Shown piece after piece: positions 21,957 to 33,400 of a stretch of 64,000 bases of DNA (position 1 is its first letter; each line of letters begins with the position of its first letter). Location of the stretch: contig VZSF01001520.1 of assembly GCA_013398295.1 (NCBI GenBank), positions 1,122,566 to 1,186,565 of the forward strand, read 5' to 3'. This DNA is from Chionis minor (Eukaryota; Chordata; Aves; Charadriiformes; Chionididae). The notes beneath the pieces were generated by a model that searched no databases, had not been told where the DNA came from, and was given only the letters and a program-made list of their open reading frames with translations. The translations under genes and the position numbers were made by a program.

Positions 21957-22047
21957 CTGGTAGTTGCACTCTGGGTCAAGGCAGTGGTAATGTTCTCTGT
22001 ACTGGTACGCACAGTGTATATGTCCACAGTGCTGACTGCCAGAGAAC
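21957..22047 (-). CDS. CASZ1: CASZ1 exon, first half of zinc-finger module 1
   Basis: Acceptor gtgtttacag|g, donor accag|gtaac; 91 nt, residues 479-509. It reads [20 protein letters not shown] then [11 protein letters not shown]. This shows the bipartite castor design: a front Cys pair (C486, C491) followed by H-Y-H (498-500), then the C-x4-C of a classical-like finger (C501, C506). The matching His pair is in the next exon, so the intron cuts the finger between its Cys and His ligands. The exon ends on a complete codon. Identical to human CASZ1 as far as I recall. Confidence 0.96.
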
Positions 22048-23232
22048 CTGTAAACACGAGAGGAGGACAAGAGAAAGAAAGAGAATAAAACAGTGTCCTG
22101 ACAGTACTGCCTGTAAGCAAGTTACAAATAAAGTAAGGTCCCATTCCTGCTTTCATCCCACGTTTATGGCATTAAACCCCATCTCCTTTATCCCCTCCAA
22201 GGACGGTGACCCCCCACTTTCCTTTTCTTATTTGTCACTATTTAAGGGTGCTTCTTGAGGAGGATCATTCAGGTCTCCTATGTCCCTAATCTGTCTGTCT
22301 TTGCCTTTGAAATTCATCTCCATTACCTAAGTTGCTTACTTGGGGAAGAGTAAGAAATGCGGGTTTCTTGAATTAAGTATCATACAATTCTAAAATTCTC
22401 ATGTGTGAGTTTAGATACCACAGCAGCGAGTTTCACAAATCTCCCATGCCAGGAAACAAATAAACATCGGCCAAATATGGATTCTAAATTTTAGGTATAC
22501 AGCCATCTAGTAGGACCTCAGAAAAGCTCAGGCATTCATTTGTTTGTATGAGTTATGTCTCAAGGCTTTTTTTTAATCACAGTATGGTGTCACGCTACAG
22601 AGAAGATTGCAAACCAGTGGGTTAGATGGTAAGCCACACAGATAGGAGATGACCACAGCAAGATTACATAGGAACTTTCAGTAAGATGGACAGATCAATG
22701 GAGAGGCAGGTGAGATGGATCACCAGGAAGAGAACGAAGTGTTACAGGCAGACCATCTCAACCCTGCATGCCCATCTCCTCCCATGCACGACAGCCTCAC
22801 TAATCACTATTTTGAATGTGGATACAGTATTTGCTCACCACAAAAAATCGTGCAATGCAAAAGAACAGGGTTTTCAGCCGCCTTTGAGTGCAATTAGGAG
22901 GCAAGAAGCAACAGCCAACAACATGCACCCAATCCGTTTCTGCAGGCCACCACTGAGCACTCCACACAGCACATGTGGGAACTCCTGACATATAGGGTGG
23001 AAAAAAACCCCAGAAAGGCAGAAATGCCATATAATATCTACATACAAACAGACAGTACATGGAATGTATTGACTGACAGACACATCAGTAATTGGCAAAA
23101 GGGGATGATCCAGTATGAACTCTCTGATGCATATTCGAGAGGATCCTGGAAGAGCTGAAAAGCTTGAAAGGGAAAAGCAGTGGAGAGAAGGGGAATCAGA
23201 GGGGAAACATTCAAAGATAAAGTACCATCTGC

Positions 23233-23254
23233 TCAAAGGTTCCTCAAAGGTTCC
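23233..23254. repeat. 11-bp tandem duplication
   Basis: tcaaaggttcc is present twice in direct succession. Confidence 0.8.
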
Positions 23255-23299
23255 TCACGTCACTTAGTGCTAAACACAGCGGGAGTGCATATGATAAAG

Positions 23300-24220
23300 G
23301 GCATGGGAAAGAAACAAGGAAGGACAACGGGTAAAAAGGAAAAATCAGAGGAGGGAGGGTGTCCTGGGGCAATCAAGGAACAGGGCAGGAGCAGGGAAGA
23401 TTATGGATCATCATGAGGCGAGGTAACGCTACAGGATAGAAAAAGTCGTGATGAAAAGCAGTACTAAATAAGGCATTCGTGAAGCACAGTAAGGAAGAGG
23501 AGGTCAACTGTGGAGACAGCAGGGCCTCTAGGAGATGGAAAGGGGACTTAATTGACAGAAAAGATAGACATTGCTAAAAAATTAAATGACTTCTTTGCCT
23601 CAGCATTCACAAAGGGAGACAGGGACAGATGCCAGGAGCAGACATGCCTTTCCCTGGGGAAGGAAAAGAAATACTGCAGGAAATCAGGATCACGTCAGAA
23701 CAGGTGATTGAGAAACTGGAACAAACCTCAGCAGCAGAGAAGAAACAAACCACAAGGCAAACAGCAAGGCTGGCTGCACAAACAAAGGTGTGGAACTGAA
23801 AGCAGAGGAAGCAATTCCTCCCCAACACCTGGGCAACTGCGAGGCTAGTACAGGGCTAGCACAGGGCACAGGCAGCGGCCTGAGTCACCAAGGCACTAAC
23901 CAGGTACACGCTGCTCGGCAGCAGATTGAACCAACTAGTCCTGCTAGTCTGGGGCTTTATGTCAGCAGCACCACAAGCAGCTTTAGAGGGAAGAAACTGC
24001 TCTGTGGAAAGCTTCCTCCCTATTCCACTGCTGAGATGAGGAAGAGAGAAAAAAGGGCTGTGCAGGGCTGGAAAACTGTGAAGCACAGGCCAGGCAGAGA
24101 GAACAGGAAGGTAAAGACCTTGCTGACAAACATGCACCTTTGAAGCAAAGCAGTCCAAAATATTATGAAAAGTGAGGATGCAAATTCATCAGAGATGCCA
24201 ACTGCAGTAAAAGAAGGGCC
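23300..24220 (+). mobile_element. Degenerate CR1-like LINE fragment (ORF2 upstream of RT core)
   Basis: At 23520-23625 the plus strand reads words typical of the linker between the endonuclease and RT in CR1: 'agggcctctaggagatg', then codons for KLNDFFASAFTKGD, matching the conserved L-N-x-F-F-A-S-V-F-T motif. Further down, 'gtgattgagaaactggaaca' fits the following helix. No intact frame remains. Its start may reach back to about 22.65 kb. It lies antisense to CASZ1, like the other CR1 fragment. Confidence 0.6.
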
Positions 24221-24589
24221 AGACACCGAAGGGAGCTGACTGTATCAACGAGTTACCTGGAGCACCCTAGCAGGAGTAACTCACAGGCTCAGCTCTAAAA
24301 GCGACAGCTAAACACATGCTCTAGCACTTCAAACTCCTGCCCTCCCTTCCACGTGCCACGGAAAGGTGTGTGTGTAGCGCAGGAAGGGAGAGGCAAGGGT
24401 TCTACCAGACCGTGTGCTTGGGGAAGGAGGGAAGCGGCAAACAGCACAAAGGGGAAATTCTGCTCTTGCAGCCTGTAAGGTTAGGCTCCTAAAGGGTTAT
24501 ATTTATCCCGTGTTTCTTCTGACACTTGAAACAGTTCAAAGCTATTAATTTTTAAAGCACAGCATCTGTTTAGCTTTTTCATAACAGGA

Positions 24590-24810
24590 AAGCTTACACA
24601 CCACACACTTACACACATACACATGCACACATTTACATGCACATACTCTAAGCTACATCAACAACCCTCTTAATTTACATGACTGTACCCACAATTTCCA
24701 TGCACACGAACAGACACAAGCACACACACCTACACCAAGCAAACTCACAGACCATTTAAGCACACCAATACGCGAATCCAAACTGCTAAATTGTCCATAC
24801 AGGCACACAG
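24590..24810. repeat. CA-rich degenerate simple sequence
   Basis: Numerous cacaca, acacat and tacaca words over about 220 bp without a regular unit. It looks like a decayed (CA)n array. Confidence 0.6.
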
Positions 24811-24860
24811 ATTCATTTTTACATGAACAACCCCTTCCCTTACTTTAATTGGTTCACTTT

Positions 24861-24985
24861 TTTTTTTTTTTGGGGGGGGNNNNNNNNNNNNNNNNNNNNN
24901 NNNNNNNNNNNNNNNNNNNNNNNNNNNNNNNNNNNNNNNNNNNNNNNNNNNNNNNNNNNNNNNNTTTTTTTTTTTTTTTTTTTAA
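24861..24985. other. Assembly gap (85 N) flanked by homopolymers
   Basis: N residues occupy 24880-24964. The left flank is a T-run followed by nine G; the right flank begins with a long T-run and shortly after has runs of seven and six G. Any sequence in the gap is unknown. The true length may differ from 85. Confidence 0.95.
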
Positions 24986-25079
24986 ATTATAAATATACGG
25001 GGGGGGGAGAAAGAGGGGGGAAACAACCCAACCCAAACTAGCTAAGTAAGAGGTTTTGTTTTGTTGTGTGAGAGAATGG

Positions 25080-25260
25080 ATTATCCCTGGGCAGCTTTTG
25101 GCAGTGGCTTTGGCAAACTCATTAAGCTAATTATGCAGTACAGACATAGTGTGTCGTGTCTCTCTCCCCCCACCCCTTGATTTTAAGGCTTTAAACTGTT
25201 TTTAAAATTGTGTTTGAATCGAAGGGAAGTGGCTGTGCTGCCAACGGGCGGCTTGCGGAG
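25080..25260. promoter_or_regulatory. Candidate conserved intronic element
   Basis: Non-repetitive block containing two ttTTGGCA-type NFI half sites nine bases apart (gcttttggcagtggctttgg), then 'cattaagctaattatgcag' with a homeodomain core. The call rests on motif and composition only. Confidence 0.22.
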
Positions 25261-26708
25261 CTTTTTAAGCAGGATGTGGTGTCCCTTAGCTATCTCACAA
25301 GCCTCCCTCAGTTACCTGCCTGACCCAGGGGAAGGGGCTTGCAGAGCGCTATGAAGAGTGGATGTGGGTGAAGTGTTTATACAGTTCTCTGCTTGAGAGG
25401 GGAACTGGGGACAGAAAGGGTGGCATCTCTTCTCACTGCAACCTCTGCGATTCCTGCAATCTCAGCAATAAAAGGGTGCTGCTCCTTCTGCCCCACGCAA
25501 AGATGGGCTTAAACCCCTGCTTTCATTCCTATACTCTCCCAGGAGGCAGTGAGCTGCCACAGGCTCTAGAAGCATTGCCGCTTGAGGAGCGGCATGTGGT
25601 GGTGCAACTCTCCTCTGTTCCCATGTGGTCTTCTATCCCCTTCTCCTGCATCAGGGATTTGAGCAGAAGGGAGGGAAGAAAATCACCTCTCGTTCCACTC
25701 GCCAGCTAAGGGCGAGCACTGTTGCCACCCTTTTCCCCTGCCGATGTGCCAAGCTCTTCCCTTGCACCTTCCTAGCAGCTGACTGCCTCCCACAGAGGGA
25801 CTCTCTGTAGACTCCAGCAAGGCGGGAAAGCACAGTACATGTTTCCCTCCCGTCTCGTTAATAAGTGCCCAAGTGCTGCTGGGAACAAACCCTTCAGTTT
25901 TCTCTCTGGAGAGAAGTGTTTGCTTGCTTCCCTGACTGATGTCTTTCTGTGCACAAGGGGCTTTCGTAGGGAGCTTCCTTACAGTACAGATGGAGCATTC
26001 AACAGACCAGAGGCAAAGGCTGATGGACCCTTCGCACTGTGAGCTATAAACCAGGCAGGTGTTTTACAATAATCTCCTCTGTCCCTCTGGCTCTCCTGGT
26101 ATTACTCACTCTGTCTCACCACAACAGCCTTGGGCATCGCTCATTGCTGACCTAAGCTTGCCCTGAGCTGTGATAAGGTGCCCTAGCCTGCACCTTATTC
26201 AGTGAGGGTTTCTCATATAAATAAGCTGCAAAATACTGTAGGATAAATATCCCACATTGATGCCAAGACCTCCCTAAGCTCACGTCACTTGTGAATTCCT
26301 CAGCCTAGACTCTCAGCGGTGAGATGTTCTCTGCTTGCCTCCTGCAAGCAGGACATAGTAGAGGAAAAAGGTTGGAGACGGCACAGCAATGGACAGAAAG
26401 AATGACAGTCAAGAGACAGTACTCCCATTTAAATCCTGGGCTTCTGCAGTGAAACATTTTTCCACTATTTGTCACAAAGCCTAACAGCTCTGGGGAGCCA
26501 AGCATGCTCTTGGCATGCTTGTACACCTCTCACAGCTACTGCTCTCCTAAGCAGGGGAACAGAGCAAGTACAGATGCCAGAGGGAAATGGAAGTGCCAAT
26601 GACTAGTTTAAACACTTGATCCAGATGGACAAGACCTCATCTCTCCCACCACCACTCCACCCTCTTACTTCCAGCCCTCTCCCCAAGAAAGTCAAGAGTT
26701 TTGCCTAC

Positions 26709-26777
26709 CTGGCAATATACTTCTGGTAAATATTTACGTCTTCGCTGACAGCTGGTTTGTCAGTGGGTAATCCGTTC
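26709..26777 (-). CDS. CASZ1: CASZ1 69-nt exon before finger 1
   Basis: Short exon between a tttctcattag acceptor and a gccag|gtaggc donor. It encodes [20 protein letters not shown] and IA, completing a Lys codon from the previous exon and starting an Arg codon finished by the next (phase 2 at both ends). Because it is symmetric, skipping it would keep the frame. The sequence matches the segment just before the first zinc finger in human CASZ1 with one substitution (Ser for Thr in AVTED). It was too short to stand out as an ORF and was found from the splice signals and the phase match. Confidence 0.95.
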
Positions 26778-28474
26778 CTAATGAGAAACACACAGGGCAG
26801 AGCTGGTTAGCAGGCAGGAACAGGGCACAGTCTAAGCTCCTTGTTTCTCTCACACACCACTGACACATCAGGAGAGAGGGCCCCCAGGAGAGTACTCAGC
26901 ACAGACACCCATAGGTTTCACCTCCCTCCCTCTTACCCTTCAAATCCCACACCTTCTTTTCCTAGGGAACCACACAGTCTGCCTACCACCCCTCCTGCAC
27001 GTTCCCTCTTTGCACAGCTCAGTTCAGTTTGTTGAAGACACTAAAATGATCAACCATGAAAACCTGTTTCTGCAGAAAAAACTAAACACCCATATACAAA
27101 CGAGTGATGGCGACATGAAAACAAACACCTCCCTGAAACACCCTGCAACATTGCCCCTATGTGCACAGAAGGGCCATCGAGGCACATCTGCCCAAGGCTC
27201 AACTGTGGGAGAAAAATCTCAGTGCTGCAGCCCCGCTGTGAGCTACTGCATATTGCCTACAGCCAGCAGGCACACTGCGCTCCTGCCTGGTCTTGGCAAC
27301 GTGGCTACAGCCCCCTAGATGGGGCTTTAATTGTCTCTTTTTTCATACAGATACCCCAACTCCAACAGACAGGTGGGGCAGCAAAGGTATTTATGTATTT
27401 TAATCAATGAGAAAACCAACCCAACTGCACCAACTGTCACATAGGCCTGGGTTCCTTAATATCGTTAGGAAGCAGCCAAAAGGTACATCCTCAGTAAGTT
27501 CAAGAAGAGGAAAAAGAGATATGGGGCCAGACTCCAGCCTACCTAAGAGCCAGTGGCATACAACATCAGCCCAGACGTGGTCATCCTCCTCAGTTTTGCC
27601 CACACCCAACCTCCACTCCTACTCATGACAGCTCTGTAGCCTGGTTTAAACAAGGACACTTTCAGACAGAGTTCACTTGAAGTAGGTAGGTTAGTTCAGG
27701 GCAGGTTAATAGCATTACATGGTAGACAGTTTATACCCATGGTTAGGGTATAGGTGCAGATGTGTGAGAGTAAGGGGTAATTCCTGCCAGGTTATTTGGT
27801 CCCAGTGGGGACTGTGAACGGAAAGCCCAGATACCACCGTTAGCAATTCCTCCACCAGCACAATTAATGGGCTGCCTTCTTTTATCATGGAAGCCTGTAT
27901 CTAGTAAGCAGCCTGAAGGAGAAGCAACCAGAGGCCCTTCTGTACTTCAGTGTGTGATCAAGACACTGGGAACTACCAGGTTGAAGTCCCAGGTCACCTC
28001 CATTCCTGCTGTAGCCCCATCATGATGCCCCAGTTGAGGAAGTCCTTGTGGCTAGAGGAGGGATCACCATGGTGCTACCAACCCACATCTGCAAGCGGGC
28101 AGGAAATAAGCAAGAGAAAGGAAATCAAACTGGGATCTCAGTGCAACACCAAAGCACGTAAGAGGCTCACAGTCCCCCAAGCACAGCTCTAGGATGGCCA
28201 CTGAACTCCAGGAAGCTGAGCGGTCTGCAGACTCTTTGGGCACAGAGTCCCTGGCTAAGTCACCCATCACAACAAGGCACTGTGCCTACAGGAACATTTA
28301 CACCACTGTTTTTCAGTAATAGGAGTCCCTGCCTGCCATCTGGGGCACATACAGGGTTCATCCTAAGCAGTGGCCAGATGCAAATGTTAATAACCCTCTG
28401 CCCTTTCCCATACACCTTAACCATAGAGCTCCCAAATCTGTTTGCAGGCAGTTGGGAAATGACTGTGTCACGTG

Positions 28475-28595
28475 GAAGACAGGTATCATTAGCTCTGTCT
28501 TCCTGGTGGGGAAACACGGCAAGAAGTGTATGCAGACTTGCCTGAGACTGCAAAGAGTATCTGAGTGAGGATTCAGCTTGAGGCCTCTGAAGTCC
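28475..28595 (+). repeat. MIR-like ancient SINE fragment
   Basis: 'aggtatcattagctctgtct', 'ggtggggaaac', 'gacttgcctgagactgcaaag' and 'gaggattcagcttgaggcc' follow, in order, the well-known core of MIR/CORE-type elements (tatcatt...gggaaactgaggc...gacttgcccaaggtc...gattcgaacc). Diverged; the family is tentative. Confidence 0.5.
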
Positions 28596-29044
28596 ACATA
28601 TTAAACATAAAACAGACCTCCTCCTTACCAGAGGGCAAAGTAGTAGGGTGCGTGTGACAGCACGTTCCAAGGAAGCGCAGGCCAGAGGTCCTAGCCTTAC
28701 TACAAATGACCCCATAGGATTTACAGCTCAGAACAGCCCCAGGTCCACAGCGAGAAACAAGTACATCCAAACCATGACAAGAAAGCAGAGGAATCCCTCC
28801 CTTCCTCCCTGTCTGCAGCCTCACGTACATATGTAGCTTTTCTACAGCTACCACCTCGGGAAGCCACATTAAAATGTAATCCAAGGTTTGGCAAGGCCTT
28901 CAGGTATCTCCATTCAGTCAATGGCATCACTGCAGAGATTGCCAGCGATGTATGTATAGGAGGTTATTAGTGGTAATTGGGCTAATGAGTTTGCCCGGTC
29001 TGAGGGGTAATTGAATCACCTCTATCTGTGTAAGGAACAAGCAA

Positions 29045-29130
29045 ATTGATCAGACACAGGCCTGGCCCCACAGAAGTACGTATATGCCTAACTCCTATGA
29101 AAATTGATGGGAATTAGGCACCAAAATGTC
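29045..29130. repeat. Inverted-repeat interspersed element fragment
   Basis: gcctaactcctat at 29086-29098 is the near reverse complement of atgggaattaggc at 29107-29119 (11 of 13 match), the arrangement of a common sauropsid repeat built on 'cctaactcccattgaaatcaatgggagttagg'. Confidence 0.5.
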
Positions 29131-29596
29131 TTCTGAGTTCTGGGACAAACAAGAAGTCCATCTTGCTAACAGTAAGTCAGCAGAGCTTTGCCACTGAGTT
29201 AAATGGAAGCAAGAATCTGGTTCTCCTACAGACACAGCTGGATGCCTGGGGAACCATAAGAAGGAGAAAGTAAAGTAGTTACAACCTTGACCTTAGAGTG
29301 CTGACAGTACCATGATTCCTCATCTTTCATTTTAACACGTGAACCCAGGAGCTAGTGGGCTCTAGATTCATGGCTGTGACTGCTGATGGCTGGCCACATC
29401 CTTAGTGCAAATAAGATAAATAGAGATGTAAGGTGCAACAGAGGAGCAGACACTCCAACAGAGAGCAAAAAGAAACATGACGCAAACAGTGCAGTATTTA
29501 TCATCACACAAACGGGATTTGCCCACTGATCCACACACAGATTTTAGGTACGATCCCCCACTAATGCAAAGATAAGAAAAGCGGGAGGACACTTAC

Positions 29597-30437
29597 TTTA
29601 CTGTAGAGACTGTTCCAGTTGTGATGGAGTCGGTCTTGGAAAAAGTTGATTTCAGGTACTCAGGAGTGTTGAATGACAATGAGACAGACTGCTCCGGCCC
29701 AGCCACAGGAGTGCTGCTGGGGGTACTGGCGAGGGGAGCAGGGGCCAGGCTGGGTGTTGGAGCTTTTACTGGAGTAAGCTTCTGAATGTTCCTCACATCG
29801 TACTTGGAAGGCCGGCCTACCTTGCCTGTCTTGAAGGCGATCGCTCCTCCCATATCTGGGCTTCCTTCTCCAGGCTTGAAAAGGTGTAAGTACTTTACGT
29901 TTTCGAGGTCATACTTGGAGGCCTTCTTGTAAGTGTTGCCGTTTTGTGGCCTGATGCTCTCACCCGTCTTCAGCTTCTGAATGAAGAAGTCATATTTGGA
30001 GGCGCGCGACATCAGACCCTGCATCTGTGAACTGCTGGGAGAGGGCAGCGGCAGGATGGTGGCTTTGGTCTCCGTCAGCATGGAGGCATCTGGACCTGGC
30101 ACCCGGATGGGCTGTGCCAGCACTGAGGAAGTTTCTTTGCCCAGCTTGGAGCCCAACTCCTCAGATTTGGCCAAGTGCATGGGCCAAGAGAGCTGCTCTC
30201 CAGCTTTCAGTTTGCGGATGTACTCCTCATACTTGGAGAAGCGGGCTCGTTTGCTCATGGCATCCTCGCCAGGGAGAGAGGCAGCAGTCGCAGTGGCCTC
30301 TGAGGTAGCAGCATTCAGCTTGTCAAAGCTGATCTTGCGGGCCAGCTCATCCCGCATGTTCTGATCATCGTAGCCAAACATGCCCAGGAACTCATTCATG
30401 GTGGTGGCGGCATAATCTCGCAGCGACGAAGCTTCCC
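29597..30437 (-). CDS. CASZ1: CASZ1 exon with four SKY(E/D) repeats
   Basis: Acceptor ctctgtag|gg, donor gtaaa|gtaagt; 841 nt, residues about 176-456. It begins [11 protein letters not shown] and contains a conserved [12 protein letters not shown]. Next come four related segments with the core SKYE or SKYD at residues about 243, 322, 349 and 386; the first two read [14 protein letters not shown] and [14 protein letters not shown]. The third is followed by a conserved [22 protein letters not shown] run, and the exon ends with [19 protein letters not shown]. There are no zinc fingers in this exon. It closely follows human CASZ1 order and length. The function of the repeats is not known to me. 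Confidence 0.97.
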
Positions 30438-33400
30438 CTACAGAGAACCAAAGTGAGAGAGTCACGCAAGGCACTGATTTTTCTTCTCCTCCCATAGCAG
30501 CCCTAGTAGCAGGGAGGGGGAGTAAGGGGAGAGGGGAACATGATCTACTGACGTTTGGCTCACTTGTTAGGTTTTACGACTCTTAAATTAATTTGTTTAA
30601 AAAAAAAAAGTAATTAATACTGGGGTAAAATAAAAAGAGTTCATCAATGCCAGGAAAATCAATTTCCTAAATGTTCTAGCCGATGGCTTTTCAGTACATT
30701 AAACAAAGTTTCATAAATGTCTCTGCACTCTTGCCTTGGCCTAATATGAAGAAAAAGTAATTTTACTGGAAGTGAGACCAGCGCCAATATGCCAAGGTTT
30801 GTAGAGTTCTGTCCTTGCATGTGCTTGTATATGGAAGGAGGTGCACAGAGGATAGACAGCAGTGTGTCTGCGTGCGTAAGGGGGGGTAGAAACACGTGAG
30901 ATACGCTCTGTGTGTTGGTGAACAGCAGGGCTGAGAGCAGGCAGGACAGCAGGGTGCGAAACTGATAAGGGAGACAGGGCAAGACAATGTATGGGGTGGA
31001 GCAGGAGGAGGGCAGAATGGAAAAGTGCAGAGCAGAGAAGGAAAGCAGCAGATGAATTAAGGTGGGGGAAGAGCAGCAAAGGCTACATGCATGAGAAGCT
31101 TGGCAGTGAGGAACAGCGGGGGGGAGTGGAGAAGATGGAAAAGAGAAGGCAAGACAAAGACAGGATAGTTCCCCATAGCTGTTGCAGTCCTTCCCTTCCT
31201 GTCAATTTCCAAAGATTTCTTTTCACCCAACTTGCTCCCTTCCTTCTCAATCCCAATGACGGGAGAGCTACTACTCTCCACATGAAAGGGGCCACAGTTC
31301 AGCAAAGGCTGTGGAAACCTGCAGGCAGCCTCCTGAGCAGCCAGGGACAGCTTCCAGTAAGATCAGGAAAGGGAAAAATCCATGCAGGTGCAAAATGAGT
31401 AAGGAACAGCCTTCTGTCCATCAGGATCTGGATCGAGGACAGAAAGAGCTGTTGTCCTGATGTGGGCTCCAGAGAGGGGGAGAAAGGCTGTTCTCTGGAG
31501 TGTGGGTCACGGAAGAGGCAGGAAGGGCTTAGTCTACCTGAGTGTGATCACAGGGAGGGAGAACGAGCAAAAGCTGTCCTTCTTTAGGTCTCTCCCTCCC
31601 TTCCTCACTCCCCTGCTCCCTCAGGCAGTTTCACAGGCCACCAGGAGGGGAAGAACACACATCTGGAGGTCACCCAATATCAGTGTAAAGGAGGAAATAA
31701 AGATTGCTCTGACGTGCCAGCTTGGACTCATTTAGGCTTCAGCCTGACACAGCGCTCCTCCTCCTCTCCCTCTTGCTTTCTCCTGCAGAGTAAAGATTTA
31801 CTGTGTGCAGGAGTCCTTCAAACCTTCCTCGTCATCTTTTCCAATCACTCACTCTAGCTCTCATGGGCAAGCACAGTCGTTTGCAGGGAGCCAGCACAGG
31901 CAGGGACATTGGCAGCAGAATGGAGGTTCTGGGCACTGGGTCCAGCTCAAACCGAATCAACACTGCCTTGAAACATAGTGGAAAAGGAAGGCACCACGAC
32001 ACAGCCACAGAAAAGGTCAACAGATCCAAAGCATGAAAACACACCCCTAGGATTTGGAGGATCTGACAGCCAATGATGCCATACACATAGGCATGCACAT
32101 ACACGAGAGCATTTCCACACACAGAAGACTCAGTCAAATGAGCAAAGACAAAGTTCAGTGGCCATCAGCTTCCACAGCACTAGGCCAAGGAAGAGACTGC
32201 CTGCAACGGGCACTAAAACGTGCAAGACCATGAGGGTCGCATTCCTCTTTCCATATGCCCCAGTATAGCTGTGTTCATGTAACAGAAGTGCTGCTGTTTA
32301 TCCTCGCACAAACTCATGGGTCAGTATTAATTTTAAAGGACGTTAAACGCAGAATCATGCTCTGCAGTGCCCAATAACTTGTCAGAAGGAAAACACAAGG
32401 AAAGGCTGTATTACTCCATCCTCAGAGGTAGGATCATTTAATCTGTGTTTCCTCACTTGGCCCTCTCCTGTGGCCCCTCCAACACCCTACCAAAGCTATC
32501 AACTTTATCTTTCACACACCGACATAATAAATAATTTCATCTTGCTCTAAAGCAGTTCTCCTTTTTACCTCTTCTTCTCTCTTCTCCACATCCATTTCAG
32601 TGTAACCCTATGACCCAACAGAAGTGATTAAACCCATGAAATCCCTACTTGGTCTAACACTTCCCTCTTTCTGTTAAATCTGCTTTCCCTGTTCTGCTTT
32701 ACCTCTTTTTGGACCTGTAAAACAATCCCCTAGCCTCCTTCCCAATGCCCCAATTGCCAAGCACTGCACAGAAACGCTCTAGCCTGTGCCAAACTGTAAG
32801 GGGAGAAAATACTACAGAAAGGATCTGATAGGAAACTGAACTATTAAGTATGATTTTTACCAGCTTTAACAGCTGCCCTGAAAGCCAGCCAACTCCTTTC
32901 CTTCTTTATCTTAACCTGCAGCACACAAAAAAAGAGGGGAGACCCTCTTTTGCAATCCCACAACTCAAATCAGCTTTACAAATCCCAGCTTGGTTCAGAA
33001 ACCAACAGACATCACAAGTCCAGAGAAGAAATTCAGGGAAACCTGGCATTTTCTTTTAACACTGGAGAAAATTAAATACTGCAAGAGACTAGCTCCTTTT
33101 TAAACTTCTCTCATCTGCACACCTGGTCGCAGAAGGCATCTTTGGTACCCATGTGGCTAGACCTCAACTGGTGCAAACAATTAGATGCAAAACCCAAGGC
33201 CACAAGGAAAAGGGGAGTTTTCAGACCTTTTTTTGAGCTTTGCAAAGTCTGAGCTTGAGTTCAGGTTTCACTACCCTGGATTGAAGCCTCTAATTCTGCT
33301 CTTCCTTTGCTCAACTTTGGTTCCAGACGATCGCCAATACCCTCCCTGATCAACAGCTCTGCCAGTGCTGCTCAGTCTTTCCTCATCCACACTGGAGACG

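Larger units (their letters stand above)
22048..26708 (-). other. CASZ1 intron with CR1 fragment and assembly gap
   Basis: Phase 2 intron of 4,661 bp. It contains CR1-like sequence at about 23.3-24.2 kb, CA-rich sequence at 24590-24810, an assembly gap at 24880-24964 between homopolymers, and a candidate regulatory element at 25080-25260. The stretch 25270-26700 shows nothing I can name. Confidence 0.85.
26778..29596 (-). other. CASZ1 intron
   Basis: Phase 2 intron of 2,819 bp. It carries a MIR-like fragment (28475-28595), a candidate conserved element (28930-29065) and an inverted-repeat element (29045-29130). The rest holds nothing recognised. Confidence 0.85.

Noticed and set aside
29145..29165. 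Minus-strand ATGGACTTC as the missing CASZ1 start exon
   Set aside because: It lies downstream of the first visible coding exon in transcript order, so cannot be the start exon.
29981..30364. 127-codon plus-strand frame
   Set aside because: Antisense shadow of the SKY-repeat exon.
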